DNA of 64,000 nucleotides from Zychaea mexicana (taxonomy: Eukaryota; Mucoromycota; Mucoromycetes; Mucorales; Lichtheimiaceae), in the NCBI RefSeq assembly GCF_025766255.1, contig NW_026516841.1, forward strand, positions 1 to 64,000. The letters run 5' to 3'. The translations under genes and the position numbers were made by a program. Shown here in pieces: positions 46,555-61,781 of this stretch. The first letter of the stretch is position 1, and every line of letters starts with the position of its first letter. Under the pieces are notes generated by a model that was not told the origin of the DNA, made no database searches, and saw only the letters and a list, made by a program, of their open reading frames with translations.

Positions 46555-48913
46555 ATGACAACCGTCCCAGAACCACCAACGACTGTTGGTGCTGCTCTTC
46601 CAGCAAATACGCCTCATGCCGTCTCTGTCATGTTCCCCACATGGCAAGACAATGTCTATTATGAGGAAGGCAACCCTATTGTTACTTCCAAAATGGAGTG
46701 CGGGTATCCGCGCTTCTTTGTTCATCCCTTCATTCAAAAGGTAGTTATTATATATAACAATAGCTCGACGGAAAAGAAATTCCCTTCAGTTGACACTGTT
46801 AGACAAGCAAGAGAAATACCATACGATTAAACGCGATATCTATACGTATAGCTATGCGACCGATTGACAAGCAAGTACGGTAAAGCGAGCGAATCGGGCA
46901 TGCTCTTCCCCTCGCGCAAGATTGCCGAACGATGCCGCGAGTTCTTGAAACGGTACTTTTCGGAAACTGAAGCAGTACGCATTGTCGAACTTAAGCTCGG
47001 CCCTGTCGAAAAGTACCCAGCTATCCCAATCTTTTTGGTGCTGTTCCCCAAAGATGCTTTCAAAGTAGCCAAGCAGTTTTGGCAGCACAGTGGAGATATT
47101 TTATCGTCGCGTATGGCCGAACAATGTCTGCAAATTTTGGACGATCAGGAAAAGCAAGAACAGGAACAGGAGCAGAAACGACCAGCAGCAGGTGGTGGTA
47201 GTAAAGGCCGCTATGCTAATAAAAGAAAACCCTCAACGACGCCACCATTGTCCAGCGACGTAGCAGGAGCAGCATCATCATCATCAACATCGTCAACGGA
47301 AGATAAAAACATCGAGGCTGCAACATACGTGGAAGAACGGTACGGTCGCAATCTGCCTATTGAATTTGCAGATCATGCCAAGGTCGCACTCCGGCGACGC
47401 ATTGCTGGTATTCTTGCAACCGAAAGCGCAAACATCCAAGATTATGAAAAGGCTACAGAAACCGAGCTGGAAAACCAACGTGCTTTGCAAGGCGATCGCG
47501 GTATCAAGGGCTTGTCAGAGAATGATGTCTACTTGTATCCTTGTGGTATGAGTGCCATTTTTCATGCACATCGTTGTGCCATGACTGCATTAGATGCATC
47601 ACTTAAAAGCGTTTGCTTTGGGTATGTTGTTTCACTTGTTTTCTTAAAGAAAAATAACAAGAGAAAGAGAGAGGGATCGGGCTGATGACGGTTGATATTG
47701 GGGCTGTGGGGAGAGAGGGATAGAGGGAGGACCATGTGAGAGTGTGTGATATATGATGAAAAAGCCTGTCAACTAAAATTGATAATTGTGATTGTAGGTT
47801 TCCTTATACGGATACGCTCAAAATTCTTCAAAAATTTGGTGCAGGTTGCTATTTCTATGGTTTGGGCGAGGATAATGACATTGACGATATTGAAGCAAAG
47901 CTCAAATCGGGCGAACGGATCTTGAGCTTGTTCTGTGAGGTACCTTCCAATCCACTCCTCAAGACCCCAGATTTGAAGCGGCTGCGCAAGTTGGCCGACG
48001 AGTATAATTTTATGATTGTTGTCGATGAAACGCTCGGCAACTTTTCAAATGTGAACGTGCTTCAGCACGCTGACATGGTCGTCAGTAGTCTTACCAAAGT
48101 ATTTTCAGGCGACAGTAACGTCATGGGTGGCAGGTAATTAGCCTTTTCCTTAAGTCGGCTCCCCCTACATATACACAGTAGACACGCACACACTACGCAA
48201 TATCACATCCCCTGAATTAGTTTTAGTTTGAAAATTTAAAACGAGCAACGTACTTGTGATCTCTGTATATAGCATGGTTTTGAATCCGAACCGGAAGCAC
48301 TATCAAGCGATCAAGGCTCATCAGGAAGCTGATTTCGAGGATTTGGTATGGTGCGAGGACGCGCTCTTTCTGGAGCGCAATTCGAGAAACTTTAAGTCTC
48401 GTTCTAAACTTATCAACGAAAATGCTGAAGCCTTGTGTGATTACTTAGCATCACATCCTAAAGGTAACTAAAAGAGTTAGCAATAGGCTCTCCGAAGCAC
48501 ATATGCATATGCAGAGCCAGAGATAAACACCTTCAAGCGGGTAAATTGTTCTAATGCCATGTTGTTACCTAGTGAACAAGGTGTTCTATCCCAAATTTGT
48601 GTGCAATAAACACTATGAAGCGGTGAAAAACCCAGCTGGTGGCTACGGTGGTCTGTTTTCACTGATGCTCAAGAGCGAAAAGGCAGCACAAGTATTTTAC
48701 GACAATCTGCACTGCGCAAAGGGACCTTCTCTGGGTACCAACTTTACGCTTGTTAGCCCATACACGATCCTCGCTCATTACACGGAGCTTGACTGGGCCG
48801 AAAAGTTCGGTGTCTCGCGCTATCTGGTCCGGGTCAGTGTCGGCCTCGAGCAGAGGGACCGTCTCTTGAAAACATTTCAAAACGCGCTAGATGCGGTCGT
48901 TGATGAAGTGTAG
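46555..48913 (+). CDS. STR2: Cystathionine gamma-synthase, fungal Str2 type
   Basis: Five exons: 46555-46740, 46852-47621, 47798-48133, 48273-48463, 48573-48913; 607 aa. PLP enzyme of transsulfuration joining an O-acylhomoserine to cysteine to give cystathionine on the way to methionine. The PLP fold is seen from [15 protein letters not shown] (cofactor phosphate region) through [26 protein letters not shown] (Asp binding the pyridine N), [16 protein letters not shown] with the Schiff-base Lys, to [11 protein letters not shown] fungal-specific N-terminal extension of about 200 residues precedes it, with a Q/E-rich and Ser-rich linker (47,155-47,300). All joins keep frame. Length matches the long fungal enzymes rather than bacterial MetB. 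Confidence 0.92.
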
Positions 48914-49482
48914 TAGAATAATATGTCTCTTAAATATGCTTATTTCTCTTATCACACTTTTTAAATCTCATATCAACGTGGAATAGAAAGAGTCTCCATT
49001 TCCTTCTTGTCAAAACTCCCCCATCCAAAACTTCCTGTTGTCACACCGCGAAACCGTTAAAGTAGCCATCTCCTACGCCTATTATACACAGCTTGCTTAT
49101 AAATATTTTTGACTTCATCGAAGTTCACCATCGTGCATCGCACCATCCCGCTATATACGTCCTATCTTGTCACAGGGCGCAGGCAGGGGCGCACATGTCA
49201 AATCGGCGCCGTTAATCTTTATTGATATGATATCATCTTGAAGCTACTCCGCTAGACAAAAAGGACACTATCAAAGCACATCTTCGTGCTGTCTTTGAAA
49301 AGTTTTTTGTTTTCACTTGCAGGTGAAACCTCATTATCGATCCAGATCGTATATAAAACATATATATAAAGGACCGGAGAATGCGAAAAACCCACAAAGA
49401 CCAAACAATAGTATATTTTAGCTCCATTCTTCCCCCGCATTATCATTTGTACATATATTCATCCTTTCAACAATAGCGAACA
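48914..49482. other. Intergenic, no gene recognised
   Basis: 569 bp between STR2 and the kinase gene on the same strand, with a likely promoter near 49,370-49,480. No repeat or frame of note. Confidence 0.5.
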
Positions 49483-51021
<1,539 letters not shown>

Positions 51022-51179
51022 AACCTCCTACAATCCCTCCACCTCTCATTAACCGCTCTCAATTGTACATATCTTCTACTTGTCCTCCCTCCGAAAAGTT
51101 TTATATTTCTTTATATACCACTTTGCATTCTTACAAAGAAAAAATAATACTTTTTTTTTATCCGAAACAAATATTTTAA

Positions 51180-52664
51180 TTATTCATCAAGAAGTCTAGA
51201 AAGCAGTATTAGATCATCGACTGAATATTGTGTTGGAAATTGGATATGGATCCGGGTATGTCTGTTAAACTCAAAATGTAAAGCACCAGGCCGTTGCTGC
51301 TGTAAAACGGCGTATTTAGCTGCGATAAGTTGCTGTATAGCTGCTTGTGATATGCTCTCGGGTTGGCCAAAATAGCGTATATCCACCAAGTTCTTGTAAT
51401 GTGTCCAACGGTCCAGCGTTGCATTTGTTACTCGCCACCATGGGATATCTTTAAAACTGAGCTTTTCGAGGTTTGGACATGCGTCCAGAAACGTAAACAA
51501 TCCTGGTAAACTGAGTCCGGTAACAGAGCTGAGGTCGAGCTGCCTTAAACTAGACCATCCTCCGTTGCTGCTGCTGCTGTTTAATAATAATTGTGCCATG
51601 GTGTCGTCGGGTATAAAGCATGAACGAATGTCCAGCTTGGATAATGTATAGTGGTAGGCACTGTATGATACAATGGCAGCGAGATCTTGATCATTGACTT
51701 GCTCTAGCAACACCGATTCGAGGCCTATCTCGAGCATCACTGGCGGTGGCGGTATTACAAAATCATGCTGATCTGCGTGGTGTCCTGCGCAAAGGCCATA
51801 CGCCAATACTCGTAATGATCGATTATATCGGTTGAGATGCTGTATAATCTCATAGGAAAGTAACGCGCCGCGACAATGAAATTGCTCGAGCTGTGGACAA
51901 GATTGGAGTAGACAGCCAAAGACAGCTGATGAGGCGCCCTCGATATGATTGAGCGTGAGACTTTTTAAGCGTGTGGTGCGGTGGTAGCGTTGATTGTAGT
52001 GATGGTAACGGTGGTGGCGATGGGCAGGTCCTGATGGTATGCTGCTGGTATAGTCGCCACTGTCATAGAGTACCGAGTCGGATAGATCGAGATATGTCAG
52101 GTTGGGGAAAAGATCAAAAAGGTGTACGACGTCGTCCATATTTATCTCGAGGCAGTAGAGCTGTAAATATGACATTGCTGTCATGGGACCAATGTTACGA
52201 AGAGCCCGTAACAATAGCAACCGCTCCTCTGGACCCGATGTGTTATTTAACTCTGTATTAGATATATGAACGACGGTCAGCTTTCATTTTCCTATTCTCA
52301 TACAGCTTCTTAGCATAGCATAAATCATTGATATACCAAGTCCTTCCAAGTGCTTGCACCCGTTGGCCGCTATAAGTTGCAAAGCTTGAATACCCAGCAC
52401 CTCGGACAGTTCAATGTCTAATTTCAACCATTGCAGATGGTCACCGGCCAAATGAATGAGGTTGGTCAATGCTTGAGCGTACCGTTCAGGAGCGCCCTGA
52501 AATCGTGAAGATAGCTGGACATGGCGCCACAGGTGAGGAAGGCTGATCAGGATCCGGTGCCATTCTTTACAGACACGGAGACAGCGTACGAGCTGCTCTA
52601 GGTCCAGTAGACCGAAAATTAACTGGACAATTTCGGGAGGCAGCGTATTCACTATGGCTGACAT
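51180..52664 (-). CDS. F-box and leucine-rich-repeat protein
   Basis: Two exons: 52664-52337 and 52252-51180; 466 aa. The N-terminus is an F-box (LPPEIVQLIFGLLDLEQLVR, CLRVCKEWHRI, LPHLWRHV), which docks to Skp1 in SCF ubiquitin ligases. The rest is a series of leucine-rich repeats (for example FPNLTYLDLSDSV, CPQLEQFHCRG, LRQLDLSSVTGLSLPGL, CPNLEKLSFKDI), which would pick the substrate. The exon 1 donor is the GTATAT at 52336, giving HLEGL joined to ELNNTSG; a later GT creates a stop. The start is the ATG at 52664, directly before the F-box. The substrate is unknown. It faces the kinase gene tail to tail, 158 bp apart. Confidence 0.85.
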
Positions 52665-53777
52665 GGTTATTGTTAAAGAGTGAAGAAGACAAAAGGCAGA
52701 GACAGAGACAGGGACAGGGAAAAGAAAGAAGAGAGAATGATAAATGGGGTTGTCAAACAAAGAAGCAGCCTTTTTTCACACACGGACACACCCACCACTG
52801 CTCTTGCCAGCCTCAGTAATAACAACAAACTCTCTCACACTGACATCTGTAACCTTTTTTAAAGTAGAGCGAACAAGGGCCTTGGAATGTGTAACCTCAA
52901 TGCTTTTTAAAATGATTGGTAGCTTTCCTACGGTTACGTTTATGGTAAATCCAACGTGCAATCCATCGTGATCCGATCCAAGGTGGCCGATTCTTCCCTC
53001 TTACTGCCTTTTGCTTCTTTGTCATGATGGGTGGGCCAGCCGAAGGGTAAAGAAACTCAAAGCGGTATGCTTAGCAATCATATTTGCTCGGTGTTATAAC
53101 TTTGATTATTGATGATCTCTTTGAAATTAGGTTTTTTCGTCGTTCTTATTTTTTTTTTTGCTGTTTTCGTTCGCATATCAAATGAACCATTCTAGCATTT
53201 CTCATTGCTACTTTGTCACGGTAAATTTCGTGTAACTGACAAGAAAGCTGTTTTTGCTATGCACCTCCCTTTGATTTTGCTTATTATATGATCTGTTGCA
53301 TAAGGATCACATTTGGTAGTACCGACAAAATATTACTTTGAAGTGATGAAAAAAAAAGAGCGGGCTCTTTCGTTTCGCCGCTACATGCGTGTGCTCAATT
53401 TTGCAAGAAAATAAAATGGATCATCCAGGCGATTCAATATGTGCGGGTTCTAGGTGCTCAATATACAAACAAGTTACACAACAGCGCACGGTTCGCAAGG
53501 AAATGACAAGAACAAAGACAATCATATGAAAGTGATTAGTACTTACTATTATTATTATCGATAATAATCATATGTTTACATCCGTACTCAATGTAATATT
53601 TACACCTTTATAATGACAATCGTCACCTTTCAACCAAAAACTGAATTAAAAGAGCGTATACAATTATGCGAATCGGAACGAATAGTTGTATGAAGTATTG
53701 TGAAAGAAATAATGATATTATATAGTAAACACATATACATGAACTAAAGAAATAGTAATGGAATAAGAGGGAGATCA
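52665..53777. other. Intergenic, no gene recognised
   Basis: 1.1 kb between the F-box gene start and the 3' end of the DHHC gene. No supported frame; purine-rich leader at 52,680-52,740. Confidence 0.5.
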
Positions 53778-55523
53778 TTAAGTGGTGGTTTGTACTGTTG
53801 GTGGATTCATCACGCTGCGTTGACGTTTGGCGCGCTCGATAATCTTTTTATAAAGCACTTCATTGTAAGGATATATGCATCCGTCGCCGAGACCACCATA
53901 GATTGGTACTACAAATGTTTTCATTGTTGATGATTCCATCATGTCGTGAATTTTAGTAACACACATACACACTTACTATCGATCTTGCATCCAGAACAAA
54001 AAGAAAGACTTACAGAACCAGCCCCACGGATTTCTTCCCATCACACTACGCCAGTTTCGATCATGTCCAAGATCCCACAAGTTATCGTCGTGATGCGTCG
54101 TGACAATTTCAAAATTATGACCACTGGTATCAAAATCAATTCGAACTTCATTCGGCCGTTGAGAAATGTGTTCGATGGTCGTTTGGTTGTTGAGGATATA
54201 GTAGCCATGGACACCTGCAAAGCCCCACAGTGTCATTCCAAATACAAAAGCCCTGTAAAAGATGCCCGTATCAGCGTTGGTTAGTAGATGCTTCTGAGCA
54301 GCATCGATTACTAGTGATATATAGAATGATGGGCTATACTTTACAGCACAAGTAGTACGATCCATTGTGGGTCCAACGATGCGCCCTGAAGGTTCCATTA
54401 TTTGCGGTTAATAAACCTGATTCACTTCCCTCCTTACATCAAGGAACAACAGCAATCTACCTCATCGTTCATGGCCTCCACTACGGTGGGTATAGTCGTA
54501 CCAAGTACCCATAAGGCATAAAAGGCACAATACAGGACGAAAAGGAAGAAGAATTTGTAGTTTTTATGACCCACGCAGCCGCTGATCCTATTGACTCTCT
54601 TGTTAGCGAAATGCCATAAGCTCCTATCCGTTTTTGATCTTACCATGGACAATGACTAGAAGAATATTTATCCATAAAAGTCAGTACAATAACAACAATT
54701 GTTGGTAAAAACCACCCCAGATACAGATTATGAAACATGTAATCCTCACTGATCCATTTTCAATATGCACGCGTTGCACTCTTTACAATGATGTGTACGG
54801 TCAGGCTTGTAACACTGACATGAATCACAGTAACGTGGCAATCCGTCGTTTTTGCTGATAGATACTACGGGTAATAGGCTCGTGGTTTCGTTCGCTTCCT
54901 CCAGATCTTGGCGCCGTTGCATACTTTTCGGATCAAGTAGCCGAGGCGAATAATAGAAACGCGGGAATGACGTTGGTGCTGATAAAGATAGTGGTGAAGC
55001 CTATGTAGGATATAGCAGCGCGACGTATTACATAACGATATTCCTCATCATTTCCTCCCTTTCCCGTTTTTACGTCGATCCACCACACAGCAGCTTACAT
55101 GAATCGCTTTTCCAGGATAAGAGACAAGAACACGCACGTATGTTATTAACGTTAGAACCACGAAGAACGTTCCTATCACCATAAACGCCACTACATACAC
55201 CCCAATATAAAGAAGTAGTACACCCAATAAGTCAAACTGAACGATCATGAATTCGCTAATTACTGACCTGCTTCGGCTCTATTGACTTGTAGTAATTGTG
55301 CATCTATAATCAAGTCATGTACAAATAAATATACGCAGAAGGGGAGAAACGAACAAGTTGCAGGAAAAAACTGAATGAGCGCTTCCTTTTTATTCAATGA
55401 AAGTCTTTTCATAAACATACAGCATAGGCGAAAAATGTAAATGTACCAGCTGTATATTACAAGACCGAAGACTAGGATAGGTAACGCAATTCCTACAACG
55501 GCCTTTTCGAACTGTGAAGGCAT
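53778..55523 (-). CDS. DHHC palmitoyltransferase with a 12-nt microexon
   Basis: Nine exons: 55523-55421, 55303-55268, 55190-55099, 55000-54750, 54655-54644, 54587-54461, 54385-54345, 54252-54014, 53908-53778; 343 aa. It attaches palmitate to cysteines of membrane-associated proteins. There are two N-terminal membrane spans, then the cysteine-rich domain [20 protein letters not shown] and [20 protein letters not shown], with the catalytic Cys in DHHC. Two more spans follow ([33 protein letters not shown]), then the family TTxE motif (NNQTTIEHI). The 12-nt exon supplies part of the second His plus His-Cys-Pro and part of Trp. Only this splicing gives the motif, and all phases match. Closest style is Pfa3/vacuolar or Golgi DHHC proteins, but location is not determinable. 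Confidence 0.9.
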
Positions 55524-56151
55524 ATATGTACAAAGAGAAGGGAAGAAAAGAGAGAGCGAAAGTGAGACGGGTGAAACAGAAGAACAGAACGTTTGGGGCT
55601 GGTATAGTACCGTAAGTACGGCGGACTCAGCAGACACCAAGGCTGGATGTGCATCACAGTGACACTTGCACGCGCTCCCTTTTGTATAATTGAAATGGGC
55701 TACATAATGCATGTTAGCTAGTATCTTGAAGGCAGGACATCAGCAACATGCGTTTATTATCTTCTTTGATGTAGTTATTTGTCAATGTTACCGCCTCTAG
55801 TAATGCTATAAGTACACACCATATCACTGAAAATAGCCAGTATGTAGCAAGGATAGAAAGTATCTAAGCTGATGACCACCACTTTCTAAAGTACAATTGT
55901 ATGCCAAATATAAAGATGAAAAGATGAGTAAGTGGTCACAATCATTCATCAAATACAGTACCGAGCGACAACAAGAAAGGGCCACGAGAAGGAGGGTCAG
56001 TGTTAAAACAGCTTACAACGACAGCAACAGCAGGCATATACAACACTACTACTAACTTGATATATTGATTGTATTGCCAGAAAAAGTGGAATATTCTTCT
56101 CGAGCCTAAAATGAAGATCTCTGCCCTCTTCATTATAAGATATACTGGTGT

Positions 56152-56227
<76 letters not shown>

Positions 56228-57037
56228 AAGAGGAAATTCCCCATCACTCTCTGTCATTTTTGCCTTGTAACTCAAAGGAGCTCTTATTAGCATCCATAAG
56301 AGTATTATAGGCCCCTGCACGGCTTAGGATGAATAAGCCCTGTCAATGGACACTCTCAGCTGGACAACAGGGCAAAGAGACGTACAAGAGGACGGTTAAC
56401 TGCAGAAGTAGTATTCTGGACACAAAAGATTTAAGGTTCGAATTGTTAATGTAACACACATACCACACGCTTCTTTGCTGCGCACTTTGTGTTGCGACAG
56501 TATGCTCCTCGTCCAAGTATCCATCTGAAGCCTGTTCCATCTTTTCACTATTAGATCTAAAAGAACCACTTAAAAATTGACTAGTCTACAATATAAGCAA
56601 GAGTTGTTCCGATGAAGGGTCTCGCCCTGTCGCTTCTGGGCAAAATTTTTGTTGTGGTTAGACGCAATCATTGGCTCTGTTTCCCCTTGCCAAGGCAAAG
56701 GCGCCGAAAAGCTGAATGGTTGCCATAGCAACGCCCAAGTATACATAATAGCGCGCTGGACCTGAATTAGCGTCTTGATTGCTGCTTCATACTTCTCGCT
56801 CTCTTTTCGTCTTTTATTTTTTCTCTTTAATAACCCTCTTTGTTTCTCTTGCACCTTAAACAGTGCCACTCCATCACTTTCTTTTCTTTTTTCTTGCATT
56901 TGAATACAATACAATAGGAAGAACAAAATATACAGGAAGAGAAAAACCAGTCGATTGTTATTTATACATTCCTCTCTCCCTCTTTTTTTTTTTGGCTATC
57001 GCTTTCCCTTTAACAACGAAACAACAACCACGCCCGT
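55524..57037. other. Divergent intergenic region with GA microsatellite
   Basis: 1.5 kb between the DHHC gene (-) and the arrestin gene (+). It holds the GA repeat at 56155-56223 and no supported gene. CT-rich runs directly precede the arrestin start. Confidence 0.5.
56155..56223. repeat. (GA)n microsatellite
   Basis: An uninterrupted GA dinucleotide repeat of about 34 units. The minus-strand serine/leucine frames across it are artefacts of the repeat. Confidence 0.98.
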
Positions 57038-59419
57038 ATGAGGCATCTTACAAAAGGCACCAGCAAGACTATCGACATTCGTCTCAATGAGGAGAAATTT
57101 TACTTTCCTGGCGAAACAATCAAAGGTAAATTCATTTTTATCGCCTTGGATATCTGTTTATAGAAACTGCTGTTTTATTGTTGCTATGGAAGCGAAGATA
57201 GCATTTAGCACTGTCTCTCTGTTTCTCTAAATTGTATACTATTGTTACTACATTGCCATAGGTGTGGTCACTGTCCACCCGAAGAGCCCAACGAAAACGA
57301 ACCACATTACGCTAAGGTTTACGGGTGAAGTGTATTTGTCGATGAAGGACAAGGAAACGATTACGTTGTTCCAAAAGACTGAAACCATTGCAGTGTCTAA
57401 CGATGGCAGCAACAAGGCACACATTTTGGATGCTAAGAAACACAACTTTGACTTTGAATTCGTTGTTCCAGATGATTTACCGAGTGCCATGGAGGTTCGT
57501 GCAAGGAATGGAGGGATGAGGGAGAAAGAAAAGGCTTCTGTCAAGGGTATGCAATCATTGGAACTTAACATGTTTCTATTAGTTTGGTAAGCGAAAGGCA
57601 CGTATTCGATATATGTTGACGGCAATCCATGATCGACCGATGGTTCCGGAATCGTTGTGCTCCAAAGCGGAATACACGGTACCCATCCTGGAGTTTGTGG
57701 ATGTCCAGTCGCCACAGTACAACAAGACTCAGGAACAGAGCTTGGATTTTGTAATACCACAGTTGGTATCCAAGCGGCATCAACAATGCCAGCTCAGGGT
57801 CTCCATGCCACGCTTTGGCTTCACAAGAGGTATGTACTTTCCGTTTTAGGTAACCGTTCGCATGTCATTGTTTTCTTCCTGTGCTCATATTTTTTACATA
57901 TCGGAAATCAGGCGATTTGGTCAAGCTCAGCATTGTTTTCAGTCATTACGAATCTTTTACCCGTAAAAACGCCGTCAGAGTCGATCTTGTTCGTACAGTG
58001 GATATCCGCACCGCCAGGTAAAAGGAGGATGCCGTGTAGAAGTAACGCTACGCATTATTACTTTTTTTTGCTGACATGTGTCTTGACAGGAACACGCTGG
58101 GCAAACAGGATATCTTGAAATCAGTCGAACATGACATCAACATCATCGGACCATACAACTTTTCCCAAGCGATCAATTCGCAGATCCTTATTCCTACATC
58201 CACGCCTCCGTCCATTCGATACAAGGATAAAGTCATCGATATACACTACAAGATACGCATTCGTCTCTTTCTCGAAAAGAAAAAGGCAGTAGAATCGCAG
58301 TGTCTGGAAATGCCCATTGTCATTGGCACCTGGCCAAAAGCGGACGTTCCCATCGACGACGAGGACGACGATGACTATTTAGACGACGATCGCTTAGTGA
58401 GCGACGAGGAGGAGGATTACGATGATCATAATATCAGGGGTGATTCTGACTTCTCATTACCACCACCACCACCACAACCGACACAATCCAAATCGTCTAC
58501 AACGACATACCAACAACAACATCGACGCAATATGTCAAGTTCGATGCTTTCTGTTGGATCTGCGTCCACAGTGACGCTCACGCTTCGTAACACCCATATT
58601 AGTGAACCCGGCGTTGTCCGTTCAGATTCAAATGCTTCTCATTCATCCCGACGTTCACAAGGGTCGGTAAAGTCCTGGCGCTCGAGCCAGTCTTACGAGC
58701 AACGGTCTCCTACCTTGTCACGAAATACGTCGGCTAGTACGAACCTCACTACACCCGATCCATATTACTCCTCCGGGGGCCGCAATATGATTGTTACCGC
58801 TGGCAGTCAGACGTACCTCAACAGATCTTCCTCCACACCTGACCTTCTCAACAATCCACCCCTTCCTCCTCCAGCTGCTACACCAAGCGGCGGAAGCATG
58901 TATACAATGCGTCCTACTGCAACGATGACTACTCCTACCACTACTACTGCTAGTAATAGCAGCATGAACCGTACCTCCTATTATGATGCTACTGGTAATT
59001 ATGACTACGCCCAGCAGCAACAGTATCCTCGTACACCAACTTATCAACAACAATACCAATCTCGACTACCGTCTAATGATTATTCCACCACCGCTACCAC
59101 TACCACCAGTAATGTCCCTACGCACGTCCTCCAGCCTCTCGCTGGCACTTCATCCAATCTAGGATACAACAACACAAACAACATTCGTCCGTCTATCAAC
59201 AGCACACCGTCATCCAAGCCTCGAATGGCTCACCGGAATTACGACTATTCATACTACGATGATCTCACTGATGATAGTGACTTGGAGCATAGCAATAGTC
59301 AACAGCTTCCACTCTCCAGTGACTCGGACGACTCGGAAGATGAAGGTGATCTGCTACGCATCATAGAAAAGAAAAAGAAGCAGGCTGAACGAGCGAGACG
59401 TGCGCGTGGCCATTATTAA
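57038..59419 (+). CDS. Alpha-arrestin (ART-type trafficking adaptor)
   Basis: Five exons: 57038-57125, 57262-57494, 57583-57829, 57912-58017, 58090-59419; 667 aa. Alpha-arrestins bring Rsp5-type ubiquitin ligases to plasma-membrane transporters. The arrestin N-domain is seen in TIDIRLNEEKFYFPGETIKG, VVTVHPKSP, HITLRFTGEVYLS and FDFEFVVPDDLPSAMEFG. The C-domain is in GDLVKLSIVFSHYESFTRK and PPSIRYKDKVIDIHYKIRI. After about residue 310 the chain is disordered: acidic, then Ser/Thr/Pro/Tyr-rich, with an acidic and basic end. I did not see a clear PPxY motif, so ligase recruitment may differ or use a variant site. All splice phases agree. Confidence 0.88.
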
Positions 59420-59673
59420 AATCACACATTCTCGATTTTTCTCTTCTACATACTTCTTTTTCCCTTATCCCATATATACTACTTCCATTATCTTGTTCCT
59501 TCCTTTCCGTACCTACCATTCACTTTCGTCATTTGACTTGTATAAAGCTACAAAACAAAAGAGAATCAAAATCTCACCCTCTTCCCCCCTTCTAATGTGT
59601 ACTATGTAGTAGTTCTCTTTTTTTTTTACGTTTCCTAGTAATAATAGTGTAATTATTTACAACAAAATTATTA

Positions 59674-61781
59674 TTACTTTTTTAAATTATGTACATTTTG
59701 GTGTTCATTCTGATCATGATCATCGTCATCGTCATCTTCTTCATCATCCGCTGGAAGAACAATGCCAAATTGTCCTAGTATGTTACCCGCAGGACCAGGA
59801 AGACCCTGTTGACTCTTGTAACTCTCCAGGATGTTCTTTACTAGATTAAGAGATACGTCGACAGGCGCATCTACATCGTCGGTTTGCTTGGCAAACGATC
59901 CCAACTTCTCTTGTGCGTTGATCTCTTCGTCCATTTGCTTGATAACATCCTCTTCCTCTTCCTCATCTAATCGATCCTTTTCTTCTTTTTGTAGCGGTTG
60001 TTCTTGCTCTTTTTGCTCAACAGGAACTCCGGGTGCCGGACCCAGCACGTTCGTTAAAATGTTCATGAAACGCTCAGCGTCGAATGATAACGAGGCATCC
60101 ACATCTTCTTCTCCTTCATAGTCGCTGTCATCCTCATCCTCTTCTTCTTCGCTAAATGATATGAGTGATCAGGTTAGAATGGATAAAGAATAAAAAGCAA
60201 CTCAAAACTGGTCCTTACCCTGGAAAATCTACACCGTCTAGTCCACTTTTGCTACCTTCGATGAAATTTGCAAACTGAGACATCATCTTGTCTAAATCCA
60301 CGCCGCCTTCAGGCATAGGGTCGTCGTCCTCATCGTTTATTTCACGCTCGAAATCCGCCATCATGCCATTTTGCATTTGACCCATTCTTTGGTTCAACAA
60401 CTCCTCCAATTGCTGTGGATCCACATTCATCCAATCATCGTTGTCTTCAATATCTGGATTGGCCTTTAGCAATTTATCGAGCGCTTCTTCCGAATAAGTG
60501 GATAAAAGATTATCGATCGTTTTGTGCGGGTTAGGTAGCACCTGGCTACCCGCAAACGTCTCAGGGTCGTCCACATCTCGTCGCATTTCTCGATACTGTT
60601 GCTGGGCTTGTTGTTCTAACTCTCGATAGAGCTTGGATCCAGATCGTTCCTGTCGGAAATAACCGAGTCGCGTCAAGCGAGACAAAAACTGCTTGTATTT
60701 GGGATCTTCGGCAATTGATTTGGTTTTCTGTGCTTCCTCGTCGACATTCGCGTCAATACTGCTGCTTTGATAATAGAGCATTTCCAGGCCACAAGCAACC
60801 TTCATACCGAGTTCAGCCATGAAAAACGAGCGCTTATTGCTAGGTTTCGGCAAGTGAAATGGTTTGGGTGGATAAAACTTTTGGCTGACAGTTTGGGCAT
60901 AGGTGGTCTTTGTAAACTTAACGGTCGTAGTGACGGAATCGTTCGGCGGAAATCGACGCATTGTGCTGCATGCTTTGAGACCGACTGGATCACGAAGATA
61001 GAACGCCTCAACGGCGAGTGGAAGAAGTTGTGGGTGTTGGAGAAGCACATAGGCAGCATGTGCAGGTAATGTACATCGCGCGAGGTGTCGTTCGTCGTGG
61101 GTGGCCTTGCGTGCGTCAATCACTTCCTGGATTGCTGCATCGGCACGCGTTTCTATACGAGGATTGCGAATGATCTCGACGGCGCGTGCTTGTGTTAATG
61201 CAACGGGTACCTGTATCAAGTCGGCGGGAGTGCGCGGCATGGGTATAATATGTACGTCGCCTTTGTACAAGGCTACACGATTCTGGCTGTTGCTTGGATC
61301 GAGCCATGCAGGAAGCGCCATGGCTGCCTCGATCAATAACACATCGCCGTCATTGTCGTAGAGTGTTGCTACCGTATTCGCTATTTTCTCGGTAATCAGT
61401 CGAAGAAGGTATACGATAAACCACTCGTCGTGAATACAGTCGCCGAAATGTGTAATGCCGTGTAGGTATGGATAGCCAGGATCTGCTCAAGATTGGTAAA
61501 CTGATTAGTTATCACTTGTGTATTTGTGCCACATTTATTCGTTTATAAGGCCCTTCCTTACCTTTGGAATCATCGTGAACGATCGCTAAGTAGAACTGAT
61601 CTTTTTGCCACAAGTAGTCATTGATATGAGGTTGGACTAGCGATCGGATCATTGCCAGGGAATCCTGCACTCGGTCCAACATGGAGTCGGGATCCGAGAG
61701 TACAGGAAAAAAGATCGAGTACTGGATGGCATTTTCCTCTATAGTAGCAGCACCCTCGAAAACATCTTGGAGTGAATCCAT
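59674..61781 (-). CDS. ECD: Ecdysoneless/SGT1 family protein
   Basis: Three exons: 61781-61562, 61485-60219, 60151-59674; 654 aa. Ecdysoneless proteins are linked to pre-mRNA splicing (Prp8 assembly) and cell survival in animals, and to transcription of glycolytic genes in yeasts. The diagnostic N-terminus is present: NAIQYSIFFPVLSD, LAIVHDDSK, YLHGITHFGDCIHDEWFIVY, NDGDVLLIEAAMALPAWLDP. The C-terminal half is acidic (EEEEDEDDSDYEGEEDVD) with short helical motifs (SLSFDAERFMNIL), as in known family members. Start ATG at 61781. Introns of 76 and 67 nt are GT-AG. Its 5' end lies 291 bp from the 3' end of the Fanzor gene on the same strand. Confidence 0.92.

Noticed and set aside
56003..56320. 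Long serine/leucine minus-strand frames and an Arg/Glu plus-strand frame
   Set aside because: Produced by the GA microsatellite; no coding signal outside it.
61101..61361. Plus-strand frame within ECD
   Set aside because: Antisense to a conserved exon of ECD without motifs of its own.
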